Positions 7,960-16,929 of a DNA stretch of 64,000 nt are shown here, piece after piece. A program made the translations under genes and the position numbers. A model generated the notes under the pieces. It made no database searches. It saw only the letters and a program-made list of their open reading frames with translations, and had not been told where the DNA came from. Positions within the stretch are counted from its first letter, which is position 1; each line of letters begins with the position of its first letter. The stretch is taken from the NCBI RefSeq assembly GCF_009498035.1, contig NZ_CP034550.1, positions 4,650,001 to 4,714,000 on the forward strand, written 5' to 3'. This stretch comes from Saccharothrix syringae (GTDB lineage Bacteria; Actinomycetota; Actinomycetes; Mycobacteriales; Pseudonocardiaceae).

Positions 7960-9372
7960 ATGACGGTGCCGGACCGCGAACACCACCGACGCGCCCCGCG
8001 CCGGACCCCGCCACCACCCGCCGCACCGCACCTCACCGGCCTGCACGCGCTGCAACGCCTGGCGGGCAACGCGGCCGTCACCTCGATCGTCCAGCGCACC
8101 TGGGCCGTCGCGGACGCGAAGAGGGTGCCGGCCGAGGAGGCCCGCGCCGCCGGGCAGGCCGTCGAGCGGCACCGCGGGTACCGGAGACGCGTGCTCGACG
8201 TCCTGGAGGAGGGCGCGGCGATCCCCGAACGCGCCACCAACGACGACTACGACCGGCGTTGGCGCAACACGGCCCGCTGGCTGCTCCAGGGCACCAGCCC
8301 GCTGTTCGTGCTCTCGCGGCCGCACGACCACGAGCACCGCCGCCTCGACCCCCACCAGGGCGAGATGTGGTTGAAGAGCGCGGTGCGGCCCGACGTGGAA
8401 CCCGCCGCCGACTACGAACTCCACCCGAGGCACGGCGGGCTGGCGCGGGTCGTCGTCGGCGGCGTGCCCGCGTTCGTCCGGGGCGGCCTCATCCACCTCG
8501 TCGACGGCGACCGCACGCGCGAGGAGGTGGTGAAGTTCCTCGTGCACGAGGTCCAGCACCTCGCCGACGGCAACGGCGAGTGGGACCGCCTCGACCACAC
8601 CTCCCGCGACCACGGGCTGGACGAGGCGTGGCAGATCTACGCGACCGAGTACCGCGCCCACTCCTACCAGGCGCGGGACGAGTTCCCGGACGACGAGCGG
8701 CCGGCCGCGGAACTGGACGGCTTCCGGACCGCGCGGCAACTGGCGATCTTCCGCGACATTCACGGCGGATCGGCCTACCCGCAGGTCACGGCCGCCTGGG
8801 ACGGGGAGGAGGGCCAGGCCCGGCAGCCGTTCCGGGACCGCGTGCGCGGGCACGTCGAACCGGAGTCGCTGAACCCGCTCAACTCGCCCGCCCTCCACGA
8901 GTTCCACCGGTCGTTCCGCTACAGCACCACGCCGTGGGAGACCTTCCGGGCCACCTTCGACCGGCTCGACCGCCGGGACACCGCCGCCCTCCGCGACTCG
9001 CTGGCGACCCACCCCCTGCTGCTGGAACGCCTCGGCGAGTTCCTCGCCCGGCACGCGCCCGGCTCGCCCGGCATCCGGGAGGCGGTCCGGGCGAAGGAGG
9101 AGGCGAACCGCTCGGCCTGGGCCGCCGAGCAGGACGACGAGGACGCGCGCGACCGGCGCTTCACCGCGGTGCGTGACCGGGCGAGGGCGGCCGAACGGGC
9201 GGAGCGGGAGCGGGACCTCCGGCTGCGGGAGGAACGCGAGGCCAGGTGGCAGGAGCGACGCGCGGGCAGGTCGCCGCAGCCGGTGTCCCAGGAGGAAGAG
9301 GAGGAGCGCCGGCGGCGGATCGAGGCACGGCGCCGCGAGCGCGACGCGCCCGGGAAGGTGCGGGAACAGTAG
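7960..9372 (+). CDS. Putative eCIS-type effector, metallopeptidase-like (HEVQH)
   Basis: A 470-residue protein. Residues 27-45 read LHALQRLAGNAAVTSIVQR, the short AGN(x)AV..L.QR motif seen near the N-terminus of many cargo proteins of extracellular contractile injection systems and of DUF4157 proteins. In the middle, VHEVQHLADGN (His196, Glu197, His200) is a zinc-metallopeptidase HExxH motif, and a downstream Glu in DEAWQIYATEYRAH could be the third ligand. The last 100 residues are a highly charged, coiled-coil-like tail (RDRARAAERAERERDL; EEEEERRRRIEARRRE). There is no signal peptide, as expected for eCIS cargo. No eCIS structural genes are in the window. GGGGAAG precedes the ATG. Toxicity and secretion are inference. 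Confidence 0.7.
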   Translation: MTVPDREHHRRAPRRTPPPPAAPHLTGLHALQRLAGNAAVTSIVQRTWAVADAKRVPAEEARAAGQAVERHRGYRRRVLDVLEEGAAIPERATNDDYDRRWRNTARWLLQGTSPLFVLSRPHDHEHRRLDPHQGEMWLKSAVRPDVEPAADYELHPRHGGLARVVVGGVPAFVRGGLIHLVDGDRTREEVVKFLVHEVQHLADGNGEWDRLDHTSRDHGLDEAWQIYATEYRAHSYQARDEFPDDERPAAELDGFRTARQLAIFRDIHGGSAYPQVTAAWDGEEGQARQPFRDRVRGHVEPESLNPLNSPALHEFHRSFRYSTTPWETFRATFDRLDRRDTAALRDSLATHPLLLERLGEFLARHAPGSPGIREAVRAKEEANRSAWAAEQDDEDARDRRFTAVRDRARAAERAERERDLRLREEREARWQERRAGRSPQPVSQEEEEERRRRIEARRRERDAPGKVREQ

Positions 9373-9443
9373 CCGCCCCGCCACCGGTCTCACCCCGGAA
9401 GTGGTCCAGGTCACTCGGGCGCCACTTGGCGTTCGAGCGCGCC

Positions 9444-10415
9444 TCAAAGCCAGTCGCGGCGCTTGAAAGTCGCGTACAACCCGCCCGACAGCACCACCAT
9501 CACCACGGTGGACGTCCAGAACCCCCACGGCCGGTCGTACCCCGGGTACGGCACGTTCTGCCCGTAGAAGCCGGTCACCGCCGTGGGCAGCGCGATGATC
9601 GCCGCCCACCCGGTCACCTTCTTCATGATCAGGTTCAACCGGTTGCCCTGGATGTTGAGCTGCGTGTCGCGGATGGTCGCCACCAGGTCGCGCAGCGACT
9701 CGGTCCACTCCGAGGCCCGCAGCACGTGGTCGTAGAGGTCCTGGAAGTACGGCGCCATCGGCCCGTCGACCACCTCCAGGTCGCGGCGCATCAGGGTGTT
9801 GACCACCTCGCGCATCGGCAGCACCACCCGGCGCAGCGTCACCAGCGACCGGCGCATGGCCAGCGACCGGCGCTGCACCTCGGTGGTGTGCGGGCGCTCG
9901 TCGAACACCATGTCCTCCAGGTGCTCGACGTGGTCGTCCAGCGCCTGCACGGCCTCGAAGTGCCCGTCCACCAGCACGTCCAGCAGCCCGTGCACCAGGA
10001 ACCCGACGCCGCTGCCGGCCAGCAGCGGCGCGGAGTCCCAGCGCGCGGTGACCAGACCGATGTCGAACCGGTCGTCCGCGCGCACCGTGACCAGCGCCTT
10101 CGGCGTGAGGAACGCGTCGACCTCGGCGGTGGCCAGCCGACCGGTCGCCCGGTCCAGGCGCACCGCGTAGGCGGTCAGGAAGCTGTGCGTGTCGTACCGG
10201 TGCAGCTTGGGGCGCTCGTGCTCCTGGAGCGCGTCCTCCACGGCCAGCTCGTGCAGCCCCAGCTCCTCGGCCAGCAGCTCCAGCTCCGGCCGCGACGGCC
10301 CGCACAGGTCGACCCAGGCGGTCACCCCGTCCTCCGCCAGCCGTGCGGAGACCTCCTCGACCGGGAAGCCCTCGGCCTCCAGGACGCCGTCGCGGTACAG
10401 GCGGGTGTGCGGCAC
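9444..10415 (-). CDS. corA: CorA-family divalent metal ion transporter
   Basis: A 323-residue CorA-type transporter of Mg2+ or related ions in the cytoplasmic membrane. A long soluble alpha/beta and coiled-coil N-terminal part (LDDHVEHLEDMVFDERPH; SLAMRRSLVTLRRVVLP) is followed by two C-terminal membrane helices. The pore signature, GMN in classical CorA, here reads GQN in FYGQNVPYPG. GxN variants are known in the wider CorA/ZntB superfamily and may alter ion choice, so Mg2+ should not be assumed. The C-terminus FKRRDWL is typical. It is convergent with the putative effector gene, with no clear shared operon. Confidence 0.93.
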   Translation of the reverse strand: MPHTRLYRDGVLEAEGFPVEEVSARLAEDGVTAWVDLCGPSRPELELLAEELGLHELAVEDALQEHERPKLHRYDTHSFLTAYAVRLDRATGRLATAEVDAFLTPKALVTVRADDRFDIGLVTARWDSAPLLAGSGVGFLVHGLLDVLVDGHFEAVQALDDHVEHLEDMVFDERPHTTEVQRRSLAMRRSLVTLRRVVLPMREVVNTLMRRDLEVVDGPMAPYFQDLYDHVLRASEWTESLRDLVATIRDTQLNIQGNRLNLIMKKVTGWAAIIALPTAVTGFYGQNVPYPGYDRPWGFWTSTVVMVVLSGGLYATFKRRDWL

Positions 10416-10497
10416 GGGCCGAGGGTAGCGGGGAACGCCGGGTGATCACCGCCGCGGACCGGTGACGCGCCCGGTCCGCGCTGGTTCACTGTGGACC

Positions 10498-12177
10498 ATG
10501 ACGACACCCCCAGTCGCCCGCGCCTCGATCCTGACCGTGGACGACGACCCGAACGTGTCCCGGGCCGTGGCGCGCGACCTGCGCCGCCGCTACGGCGGGG
10601 ACTACCGGGTCGTCCGCGCCGAGTCCGGGCCCCAGGCCCTGGACGCGCTGCGCGAGATCAAGCTGCGCGGCGAGGAGGTCGCCGCCCTGCTGGCCGACTA
10701 CCGGATGCCCGGCATGAGCGGCATCGAGTTCCTGGAAGCCGCGATGGACCTGTTCCCGGCCGCGCGGCGGGTGCTGCTCACCGCCTACGCCGACACCGAC
10801 GCGGCGATCCGCGCGATCAACGTGGTGGACCTCGACCACTACCTGCTCAAGCCGTGGGACCCGCCGGAGGAGAAGCTGTACCCGGTGCTCGACGGCCTGC
10901 TGGAGGCGTGGGCGGTCAGCGACCGCGGCTCGGCGCGGCAGGTGCGCGTGGTCGGGCACCGCTGGTCGGCCCGCTCCTACGAGGTGCGCGACTTCCTGGC
11001 CCGCAACTCGGTGCCGTTCCGCTGGCACGCCGTGGACGACGGCGACCCGGAGACCGGGCGGCTGCTGGCCGCGGCCGGGCAGGACGGCGCGCGGCTGCCC
11101 GTCGTGGTCACCGCCGAGGGCCGGGCCCTGGTCGAGCCGGGCGACGCCGAGCTGGCCGCCGAGGTCGGCCTGAGCACGCGCCCGTCCACCGACTTCTACG
11201 ACCTGGTCGTGGTCGGCGGCGGGCCCGCGGGCCTGGGCGCCGCGGTGTACGGCGGCTCGGAGGGCCTGCGCACCGTGCTGGTCGAGCGCCGCGCCACCGG
11301 CGGCCAGGCGGGCACCAGCAGCCGCATCGAGAACTACCTGGGCTTCCCCGACGGCGTGTCCGGCGAGCAGCTGACCGAGCGGGCCCGCAGGCAGGCGCTG
11401 AAGTTCGACGTGGAGGTGCTGACCGCCTGCGACGTGGTCGGCCTGGAGGCCCGCGGCGCGGCGCGCGTGGTGCGGCTGGGCGACGGCACCGAGCTGGCCG
11501 CGCACACCGTCATCCTCGCCACCGGCGTGTCCTACCGCAGGCTCGACGCGCCCGGCCTGGGCGCGCTCACCGGCCGCGGCGTGTACTACGGCGCGGCCAC
11601 CACCGAGGGCCCGCACTGCGCCGGCCAGGACGTCTACCTGGTCGGCGGCGCCAACTCCGCGGGCCAGGCCGCGCTGTACTTCGCCGCCCACGCCACCCGC
11701 GTGGTGCTCGTGGTGCGCGGCGACTCGCTGGAGCGGTCGATGTCGCACTACCTCGTCCAGCAGCTCGCCCGGGTGCCCAACATCGAGGTCCGCACCTGCA
11801 CCGAGGTCGTCGGCGGCACGGGGGAGGAGCACCTGGAGACGCTGACCCTGCGGCACAACAAGACCGGCGAGACGACGACCGTGCCCGCGTCGTGGCTGTT
11901 CGCGTTCATCGGCGCGGCACCGCACACCGACTGGCTCGACGGCACCGTGGCCCGCGACGAGCGCGGGTTCGTGCTCGCCGGGCCCGACCTGGTCGCCGAC
12001 GGCCGCCCGCCCGCGGGCTGGGGCCTCGACCGGCCGCCCTACCACCTGGAGACGAGCCTGCCGGGCGTGTTCGCGGCGGGCGACGTGCGCGCCGAGTCGG
12101 TCAAGCGGGTCGCCTCGGCCGTGGGCGACGGCGCGATGGCCGTGTCCCTGGTCCACCGCTACCTGGAGCGCTCCTGA
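10498..12177 (+). CDS. Response-regulator receiver fused to thioredoxin-reductase-like FAD oxidoreductase
   Basis: A 559-residue fusion. Residues 11-135 form a CheY-like receiver (acidic pocket TVDDD at 14-18, phospho-acceptor Asp67 in [10 protein letters not shown], Lys118 in LLKPW). Residues about 145-215 look like a glutaredoxin/thioredoxin-fold module without a CxxC. Residues 234 to the end are a TrxB-like two-dinucleotide-binding flavoprotein ([39 protein letters not shown]). The position of the TrxB redox CxxC reads [10 protein letters not shown], so it cannot act as a standard thioredoxin reductase. The stop overlaps the next gene's start by 1 nt, pairing it with a cNMP-domain kinase. 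The ATG at 10498 is chosen because the longer version adds only non-conserved residues. Confidence 0.9.
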   Translation: MTTPPVARASILTVDDDPNVSRAVARDLRRRYGGDYRVVRAESGPQALDALREIKLRGEEVAALLADYRMPGMSGIEFLEAAMDLFPAARRVLLTAYADTDAAIRAINVVDLDHYLLKPWDPPEEKLYPVLDGLLEAWAVSDRGSARQVRVVGHRWSARSYEVRDFLARNSVPFRWHAVDDGDPETGRLLAAAGQDGARLPVVVTAEGRALVEPGDAELAAEVGLSTRPSTDFYDLVVVGGGPAGLGAAVYGGSEGLRTVLVERRATGGQAGTSSRIENYLGFPDGVSGEQLTERARRQALKFDVEVLTACDVVGLEARGAARVVRLGDGTELAAHTVILATGVSYRRLDAPGLGALTGRGVYYGAATTEGPHCAGQDVYLVGGANSAGQAALYFAAHATRVVLVVRGDSLERSMSHYLVQQLARVPNIEVRTCTEVVGGTGEEHLETLTLRHNKTGETTTVPASWLFAFIGAAPHTDWLDGTVARDERGFVLAGPDLVADGRPPAGWGLDRPPYHLETSLPGVFAAGDVRAESVKRVASAVGDGAMAVSLVHRYLERS

Positions 12178-13616
12178 TGGACGCCGACGACCTGCGCGGG
12201 CTGTTCCTGTTCGAGCACCTGTCCGAGGAGCAGCTGGCCTGGCTGGTCGCCCACGGCCAGGTCGAGACCCACCCGGCGGGCACCTGCCTGCTGCGCGAGG
12301 GCGAGCCCGCGACCTGCTTCTTCGTGCTGCTCGACGGCACCGTCGCGCTCGGCCGCACCATCGGCGGCCAGCGGGTGGAGACCAACCGCACCTCCCACCG
12401 CGGCGCCTACTTCGGCGCCACCCAGGCGTACGTGAGCGCGGACCTCCCGGCCGGCAAGACCTACGAGATGACTGCGGACGCGGTCACCGACGTGCGGCTC
12501 TACCAGCTGCCCGCCGACGACTTCGGCGAGATGTTCCGCACCTGGTTCCCGATGGCCATGCACCTGCTGGAGGGCCTGTTCTTCGGGATGCGCAACACCC
12601 AGCGGATCGTGGGACAGCGGGAGCGGCTGCTCGCCCTGGGCGCCCTGTCGGCCGGGCTGACCCACGAGCTGAACAACCCCGCCGCGGCCGCCGTGCGGGC
12701 CACCGCGGCGCTGCGCGAGCGCGTGGCCGGGATGCGGCACAAGCTCGCCCTGCTCGCCGGCGGGTCGATCGACCCGAAGACCCTGACCACGCTGGTGCGG
12801 CTCCAGGAGAACGCGGTCGAGCAGGTCGCCAAGGCGCCCAAGCTCGGCCCCATGCAGGCCGCCGACCTGGAGGACGAGGTCGGCGACTGGCTGGCAGGCC
12901 ACGGCATCGACGGCGGCTGGGACCTCGCGCCCGTGCTGGTCGCGGGCGGCCTGGACGTCGAGTGGCTGGAGCGGGCGGTGGGCGAGTGCCCGGCCACCGC
13001 CACCGAGGCCGCCGTGCGCTGGCTGGCCTACACGGTGGAGACCGAGACCCTGATGAACGAGGTCGAGGACGCCGCCACCAGGGTGTCCACCCTGGTCGGC
13101 GCGGCCAAGCAGTACTCGCAGGTCGACCGCGCCCCGTTCCAGGTCGTCGACGTGCACGAGCTGCTGGACTCCACGCTGGTCATGCTCGGCGGCAAGCTGG
13201 GCGACGGCGTCCGGGTGGTCACCGACTACGACCGGTCCCTGCCGCCGCTGCCCGCCTACGCCGCCGAGCTGAACCAGGTGTGGACCAACCTGGTGGACAA
13301 CGCGGTGGCCGCCATGGACGGCCGCGGCACCCTCACCGTGCGCACCGCCCGCGACGGCGACCACCTGCTGGTCGAGGTCGGCGACACCGGCACGGGCATC
13401 CCGCCCGAGGTCAAGCCCAGGATCTTCGAGCCGTTCTTCACCACCAAGGCGGTGGGCGAGGGCACCGGGCTGGGTTTGGACATCACCTGGCGCATCGTGG
13501 TCGAACGCCACCGCGGCGACATCCGCGTCGAGTCCCGGCCCGGCGACACCCGCTTCCAGGTCCGGCTGCCGCTGTCGGCGGGACCCGCGTCGGACGGGGC
13601 CGGAGGCGTCGCGTAG
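12177..13616 (+). CDS. Cyclic-nucleotide-binding-domain sensor histidine kinase
   Basis: A 479-residue soluble kinase. Residues about 6-125 form a CRP-like cNMP-binding beta roll ([34 protein letters not shown]). A dimerisation/phosphotransfer region has His163 in [19 protein letters not shown], and the C-terminal HATPase has N-box [15 protein letters not shown]1 [10 protein letters not shown]-box FEPFFTTK and G2 [10 protein letters not shown]. The ligand-contact RxA-type phosphate cassette of true cAMP sensors is not obvious, so the domain may sense something else. The one-base overlap with the receiver-flavoprotein gene makes it the natural phospho-donor to that receiver (inference). Confidence 0.92.
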   Translation: MDADDLRGLFLFEHLSEEQLAWLVAHGQVETHPAGTCLLREGEPATCFFVLLDGTVALGRTIGGQRVETNRTSHRGAYFGATQAYVSADLPAGKTYEMTADAVTDVRLYQLPADDFGEMFRTWFPMAMHLLEGLFFGMRNTQRIVGQRERLLALGALSAGLTHELNNPAAAAVRATAALRERVAGMRHKLALLAGGSIDPKTLTTLVRLQENAVEQVAKAPKLGPMQAADLEDEVGDWLAGHGIDGGWDLAPVLVAGGLDVEWLERAVGECPATATEAAVRWLAYTVETETLMNEVEDAATRVSTLVGAAKQYSQVDRAPFQVVDVHELLDSTLVMLGGKLGDGVRVVTDYDRSLPPLPAYAAELNQVWTNLVDNAVAAMDGRGTLTVRTARDGDHLLVEVGDTGTGIPPEVKPRIFEPFFTTKAVGEGTGLGLDITWRIVVERHRGDIRVESRPGDTRFQVRLPLSAGPASDGAGGVA

Positions 13617-14216
13617 CGCCACCGAGGTGACCGGGCACGTCCCGGAACGGAGTGCCCGCCCCTTCCGCGAGGTTGTGGGCGGGCGGTTCCGGGGTTCACC
13701 GGGAGTCGTGGCCCGCTCGTCGGCGTCGGCGTCGGCGTCGGCGTCGTGGTCGGGCGGGGCGGCCTGACCGACGAGAGCGTCTGCTCCCAGCACCGGGAGG
13801 AGTGCCGCGTCCCGTGCACCGAGCGGGACGTCCCGACCAGGCCGGCGGAGGTCGAGCACGCCCCGCCCCCAGCCGGACGTCGGTCGAGCCCTGGGTCTGC
13901 GCGGTCGGCGATAGCACGCTCAGCGCGGTTCCGGCTGAAGAGCGTTCGGTGGGCCGCCACCACGCATGATCTTTTGCCAGTTGACCGAATTAATCGCGAC
14001 CAATAAAGACGGCGCATTTCACGCGCGATGTGGCGCACGTTACTTGACCTGTCCGCCGAGAAGCGGTTTTACTTCGGCTGCGCGTTCCGCTACCGGCCAG
14101 TAGATGATCTGCGCACATCCAGCCACGAGGGCGGGCGCGCCCATTGTTCCCCTGTCGCGGGCGACATCGTCGCCGTGATCGACGGTGGGTGCCGCCTGCC
14201 GTAATGGGAGTTCGGC
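13617..14216. other. 600-bp intergenic region without a convincing gene
   Basis: I see no supported coding sequence here. Short open frames exist but their composition is Arg-rich and unlike genes. The left part is very GC-rich and holds a GTCGGC hexamer run at 13719-13747. The right part, from about 13960, is AT-richer (GATCTTTTGCCAGTTGACC; AATTAATCGCG) and probably contains the promoter and leader of the secreted hydrolase gene that begins at 14217. Confidence 0.5.
13719..13747. repeat. GTCGGC hexamer run
   Basis: Four perfect GTCGGC units followed by a partial fifth. It is a simple-sequence tract in the intergenic region downstream of the cNMP-domain kinase. Confidence 0.8.
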
Positions 14217-15500
14217 ATGACCCTGCCCAAACGAAATGAACGCGCTCGGCGCCGCTTCGCGCGACGCGGCCGGACCCGCACGACCCTGGCCCTCATCGCG
14301 GCCGTCGTGACCGCGGCGGCGCTCGTGACCCCGACCGCGGCGGCCATCCCCGACCCGGCCGCCGCCCCGGTCGGGGGCGGCCGGGTCCAGTCGTTCTGGC
14401 TGCACTGGAACAACACCGCGGTCTCGGACGCCACCCTCGCCCGCGAGGCCCAACGGCGCGGCTACGTGGTGCTCAACGCCTGGGAGGGCGATCTGGCCGC
14501 GAGGTTCAAGGCCGCCAACCCGGCGATCCGGGTGTTCGTCTACAAGGACCTCTCCTCGACCCGGTCCTACGCGTGCCACAACGGCGTGGACGACGCGCAC
14601 CTGCCCGCCGGCATCGGTTTCTGCGCGGCCGAGCGCGACCACCCCGAGTGGTTCCTGCTCGACCCGCAGGGCCACCGGTTCGAATACAGCGGCTATTCCG
14701 GCCACTGGCAGATGGACGTCGGCAACACCGCCTATCAGGACGCGTGGGCCAAGAATGTGATCGCCAGTGCCCGGGCGGGCGGCTTCGACGGCGTGTTCAT
14801 GGACAACGCGCTGTTCCCCTGCGACGCCTACCACGAGGGCGTGTGCCCGGCGAAGTACCCGACCGACGCCGCCATCCAGGACGCCTACGAGTCGATGCTG
14901 GCCAACACCCGCGACGATTTCGTCGCCGCCGGCCTGAAGACGGTCGCGAACCTGGCCAACGCGCGGCTGCACGCCGGCGCCTGGGACGCCTACACCGAGC
15001 ACCTCGACGGCGGCTTCGACGAGTGGTGGCTGACCTTCGGCGACGGCGACCTCCTCTCCGAGTACCCGGAGGGCTGGAGCAGGCAGGTCGCCGAGATCGC
15101 CTCCAACGAGGCGCGCGGCAAGATGACCTGGGTGCAGCCGCACTTCAGCGCGGGCGCCGAGCGGCCCTACCGGTACGCCCTGGCCAGCTACCTGCTCGCC
15201 GCCGGCGGGCGGTCCGCGATCGCCGAGATCGACCGGACCGACGGCTACGGTGACGCCTCGCCGTGGCACGCCGAGTACGACTGGGACCTCGGGGCGCCCA
15301 TCGGCGCGTACCGGGCGGTGGCGCGCAACGTCTACCAGCGCGACTTCGCCTGCGGCACGGTCGTGGTCAACGCCAACCGGACGGACACGGCCGCGGTGAC
15401 CGTGCGGGTGGACGGCACCCACACCGACGAGCGCGGTTCCTCGGTGACCTCCGTGGCGCTGCGCGGCACCTCGGGGTCGATCCTGCGCAAGCGGTGCTGA
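14217..15500 (+). CDS. Secreted putative glycoside hydrolase (GHL15-like TIM barrel)
   Basis: A 427-residue exported protein. The N-terminus has a long, Arg-rich (possibly Tat-like, RRRFARRGRTR) n-region, a hydrophobic core (TLALIAAVVTAAALV) and a likely cut after TAAA. The mature part resembles the 'putative glycosyl hydrolase' barrel group: a Trp-rich start (SFWLHWNNTAVSD), conserved strand ends VFVYKDLSS, FDGVFMDNALFP and FDEWWLTFGDGD, and a small C-terminal beta domain (CGTVVVNANRTDTAAVTVRV). FMDN probably supplies a catalytic Asp. GGGAG lies upstream of the ATG. The substrate is not deducible; a surface or biomass polysaccharide is a reasonable guess. Confidence 0.75.
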   Translation: MTLPKRNERARRRFARRGRTRTTLALIAAVVTAAALVTPTAAAIPDPAAAPVGGGRVQSFWLHWNNTAVSDATLAREAQRRGYVVLNAWEGDLAARFKAANPAIRVFVYKDLSSTRSYACHNGVDDAHLPAGIGFCAAERDHPEWFLLDPQGHRFEYSGYSGHWQMDVGNTAYQDAWAKNVIASARAGGFDGVFMDNALFPCDAYHEGVCPAKYPTDAAIQDAYESMLANTRDDFVAAGLKTVANLANARLHAGAWDAYTEHLDGGFDEWWLTFGDGDLLSEYPEGWSRQVAEIASNEARGKMTWVQPHFSAGAERPYRYALASYLLAAGGRSAIAEIDRTDGYGDASPWHAEYDWDLGAPIGAYRAVARNVYQRDFACGTVVVNANRTDTAAVTVRVDGTHTDERGSSVTSVALRGTSGSILRKRC

Positions 15501-15589
15501 CGGCCGAATCCGCCCGGGCACCGCGGTGCGCGGCGTCGACGGTGGTGAATTCGTGGGTGGGAGTTCGTTTTGGGAAGGATTTTCACCCG

Positions 15590-15748
15590 TCAGCCGACAA
15601 AGAGGTCATGAACGTCCGGCGCGTACGCGCCGCGGCCGAAGCGCACGTCGGCGCAGCCGACGAGCACCAAGCCCGCCAGCAACGGCAGGATCGTGGCCCC
15701 CTCGACCGCCAACGCGCTCACCAGCGCGAACCACAGCAGCAGTCTCAT
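15590..15748 (-). CDS. Small hydrophobic protein (52 aa)
   Basis: A 52-codon frame with strongly biased G/C third positions. The product starts MRLLLWFALVSALAVEG and continues ATILPLLAGLVLVGCADV, which gives one long or two short membrane helices, and ends in a polar tail GRGAYAPDVHDLFVG. It could also be a lipoprotein-like leader (LVGC). No good Shine-Dalgarno is visible upstream (CTACTCTTCTCTC), the main reason for doubt. It lies between two + strand genes, opposite in direction. I do not recognise a family. Confidence 0.5.
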   Translation of the reverse strand: MRLLLWFALVSALAVEGATILPLLAGLVLVGCADVRFGRGAYAPDVHDLFVG

Positions 15749-15809
15749 GAGAGAAGAGTAGGGAGATTCCGCTCACACACGTAGAGAATTTGGGGAAGAT
15801 TTGAGGTAA

Positions 15810-15845
15810 GGCCCCGCGGGCCGCAATTTTGCGGCCCGCGGGGCC
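15810..15845. terminator. Strong palindromic hairpin, likely bidirectional terminator
   Basis: A perfect inverted repeat with 17-bp arms (GGCCCCGCGGGCCGCAA and its complement) and two central T residues; in RNA the loop would be about four bases. There is no long U tract on either side. It sits between the secreted hydrolase/small protein and the DUF4132-MoxR operon. Confidence 0.75.
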
Positions 15846-16080
15846 CGCTTCGTTTCGTTGCGAATACACCGCGCGACGCAGGGTCACCGCGGACGTCGTC
15901 CGGCGCGGACCGGGGCCCCGGCCGGGGGCGGCGCGCCCGGACACCCGGCTCCGCCTGCCGCGCCCCTCCACTTCCACCCCGGTGATCACGGCCCGGTTGC
16001 GAACCCCCGGCGCTGATCTTTTTGTCGGACCCCGTCGCTAACCTCCCGCCAAACGTCGTGAACGAATCGCAGGAGGAACC

Positions 16081-16929
16081 GTGGGCTGGCTCGACGCCGC
16101 GTCCGGGTACCAGGTGCGGCTGGGGGAGAACGGGCGCGTCCAGTGCCGCAACGGCAAGGGCAAGCTCCTCTCCTCGGTACCCGCTTCGCTCAAGGACGAC
16201 CCGCGGGTCGTCCAGCTGCGCCAGCTCGCCGAGTGGCTGGCCCGCCACGAGGCCGAGTGCCTGTCCACAGTGGACCAGTGGATGGTGCGCTCGCTGCCGG
16301 TGCCCACCGCCCTGCTGGCCGAGGTCTGGGCGGACGCCGCGTGGGCGTCCGCCCTGCGCGACCTCGTCGTCATCGCCGCCGACGAGGTCGGCTTCCTGCG
16401 CGACGCCGACCCCGAGCGCGGCCTCGGCCTGGTCAACCTCGACGGCGACACGGTCCGGCTCCGCCCCGACACCGTGCGCGTCCCGCACCCCGTGCTGCTC
16501 GACGACCTGGGGGAGCTGCGCGAGTTCGGCGCCGAGCTGGGCGTGGAGCAGAAGGTGCAGCAGCTGTTCCGGCAGACCTTCGCCCGCCCCGCCGAACCCG
16601 CGGCCGGCACGTCGGTCGGCGACTACCGGGGCGGGAGGTTCGAACAGCTCAACCACGCCCTGGGCCGGTGCCGCTCGCTGGGCTACCCGGTGCGCGGCGG
16701 CGACGCGGTCTACGCCGCGTTCGAGGGCGGCCGGGTCGTGGAGGCCCGCTACTGGCTCGGCTCGGACTACCCCGAGGGCGAGACCTGGACCGGTGACCTG
16801 CGCTGGGTCCTGGAGGACGGAACCGCGCTGCCGCTCGCCGACGTCGGGCCGGTCGCGTGGTCCGAGGGGATGCGCATGGCCTCGGCGATCCACGCCGGGC
16901 GCGTGGTCGAGGAAGCGGCGGTGGCCTGA
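16081..16929 (+). CDS. DUF4132-like protein, first gene of the MoxR/VWA operon
   Basis: A 282-residue soluble protein without signal or membrane segments. The C-terminal half resembles the DUF4132 domain (QLNHALGRCRSLGYPV; LRWVLEDGTALPLADVGPVAWSEGMRM), where it occurs with WGR proteins or next to MoxR operons; this is recognition by style, not a search. It starts at GTG 16081 directly after AGGAGG. The stop overlaps the next gene's ATG by one base, so it is the translationally coupled first gene of five. The biochemical role is unknown. The operon context suggests a client, adaptor or regulator of a MoxR/VWA remodelling machine. Confidence 0.75.
   Translation: MGWLDAASGYQVRLGENGRVQCRNGKGKLLSSVPASLKDDPRVVQLRQLAEWLARHEAECLSTVDQWMVRSLPVPTALLAEVWADAAWASALRDLVVIAADEVGFLRDADPERGLGLVNLDGDTVRLRPDTVRVPHPVLLDDLGELREFGAELGVEQKVQQLFRQTFARPAEPAAGTSVGDYRGGRFEQLNHALGRCRSLGYPVRGGDAVYAAFEGGRVVEARYWLGSDYPEGETWTGDLRWVLEDGTALPLADVGPVAWSEGMRMASAIHAGRVVEEAAVA

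Noticed and set aside
9373..9443. Possible terminator between the putative effector and corA (AAGTGG/CCACTT)
   Set aside because: Only 6-bp arms with a 17-nt loop; too weak to annotate.
13652..14006. Open frames in the 13.6-14.2 kb gap, one preceded by GGGAGGAG
   Set aside because: Products are Arg/Pro-rich and have no conserved-looking segments; long open frames are expected by chance at this GC content.
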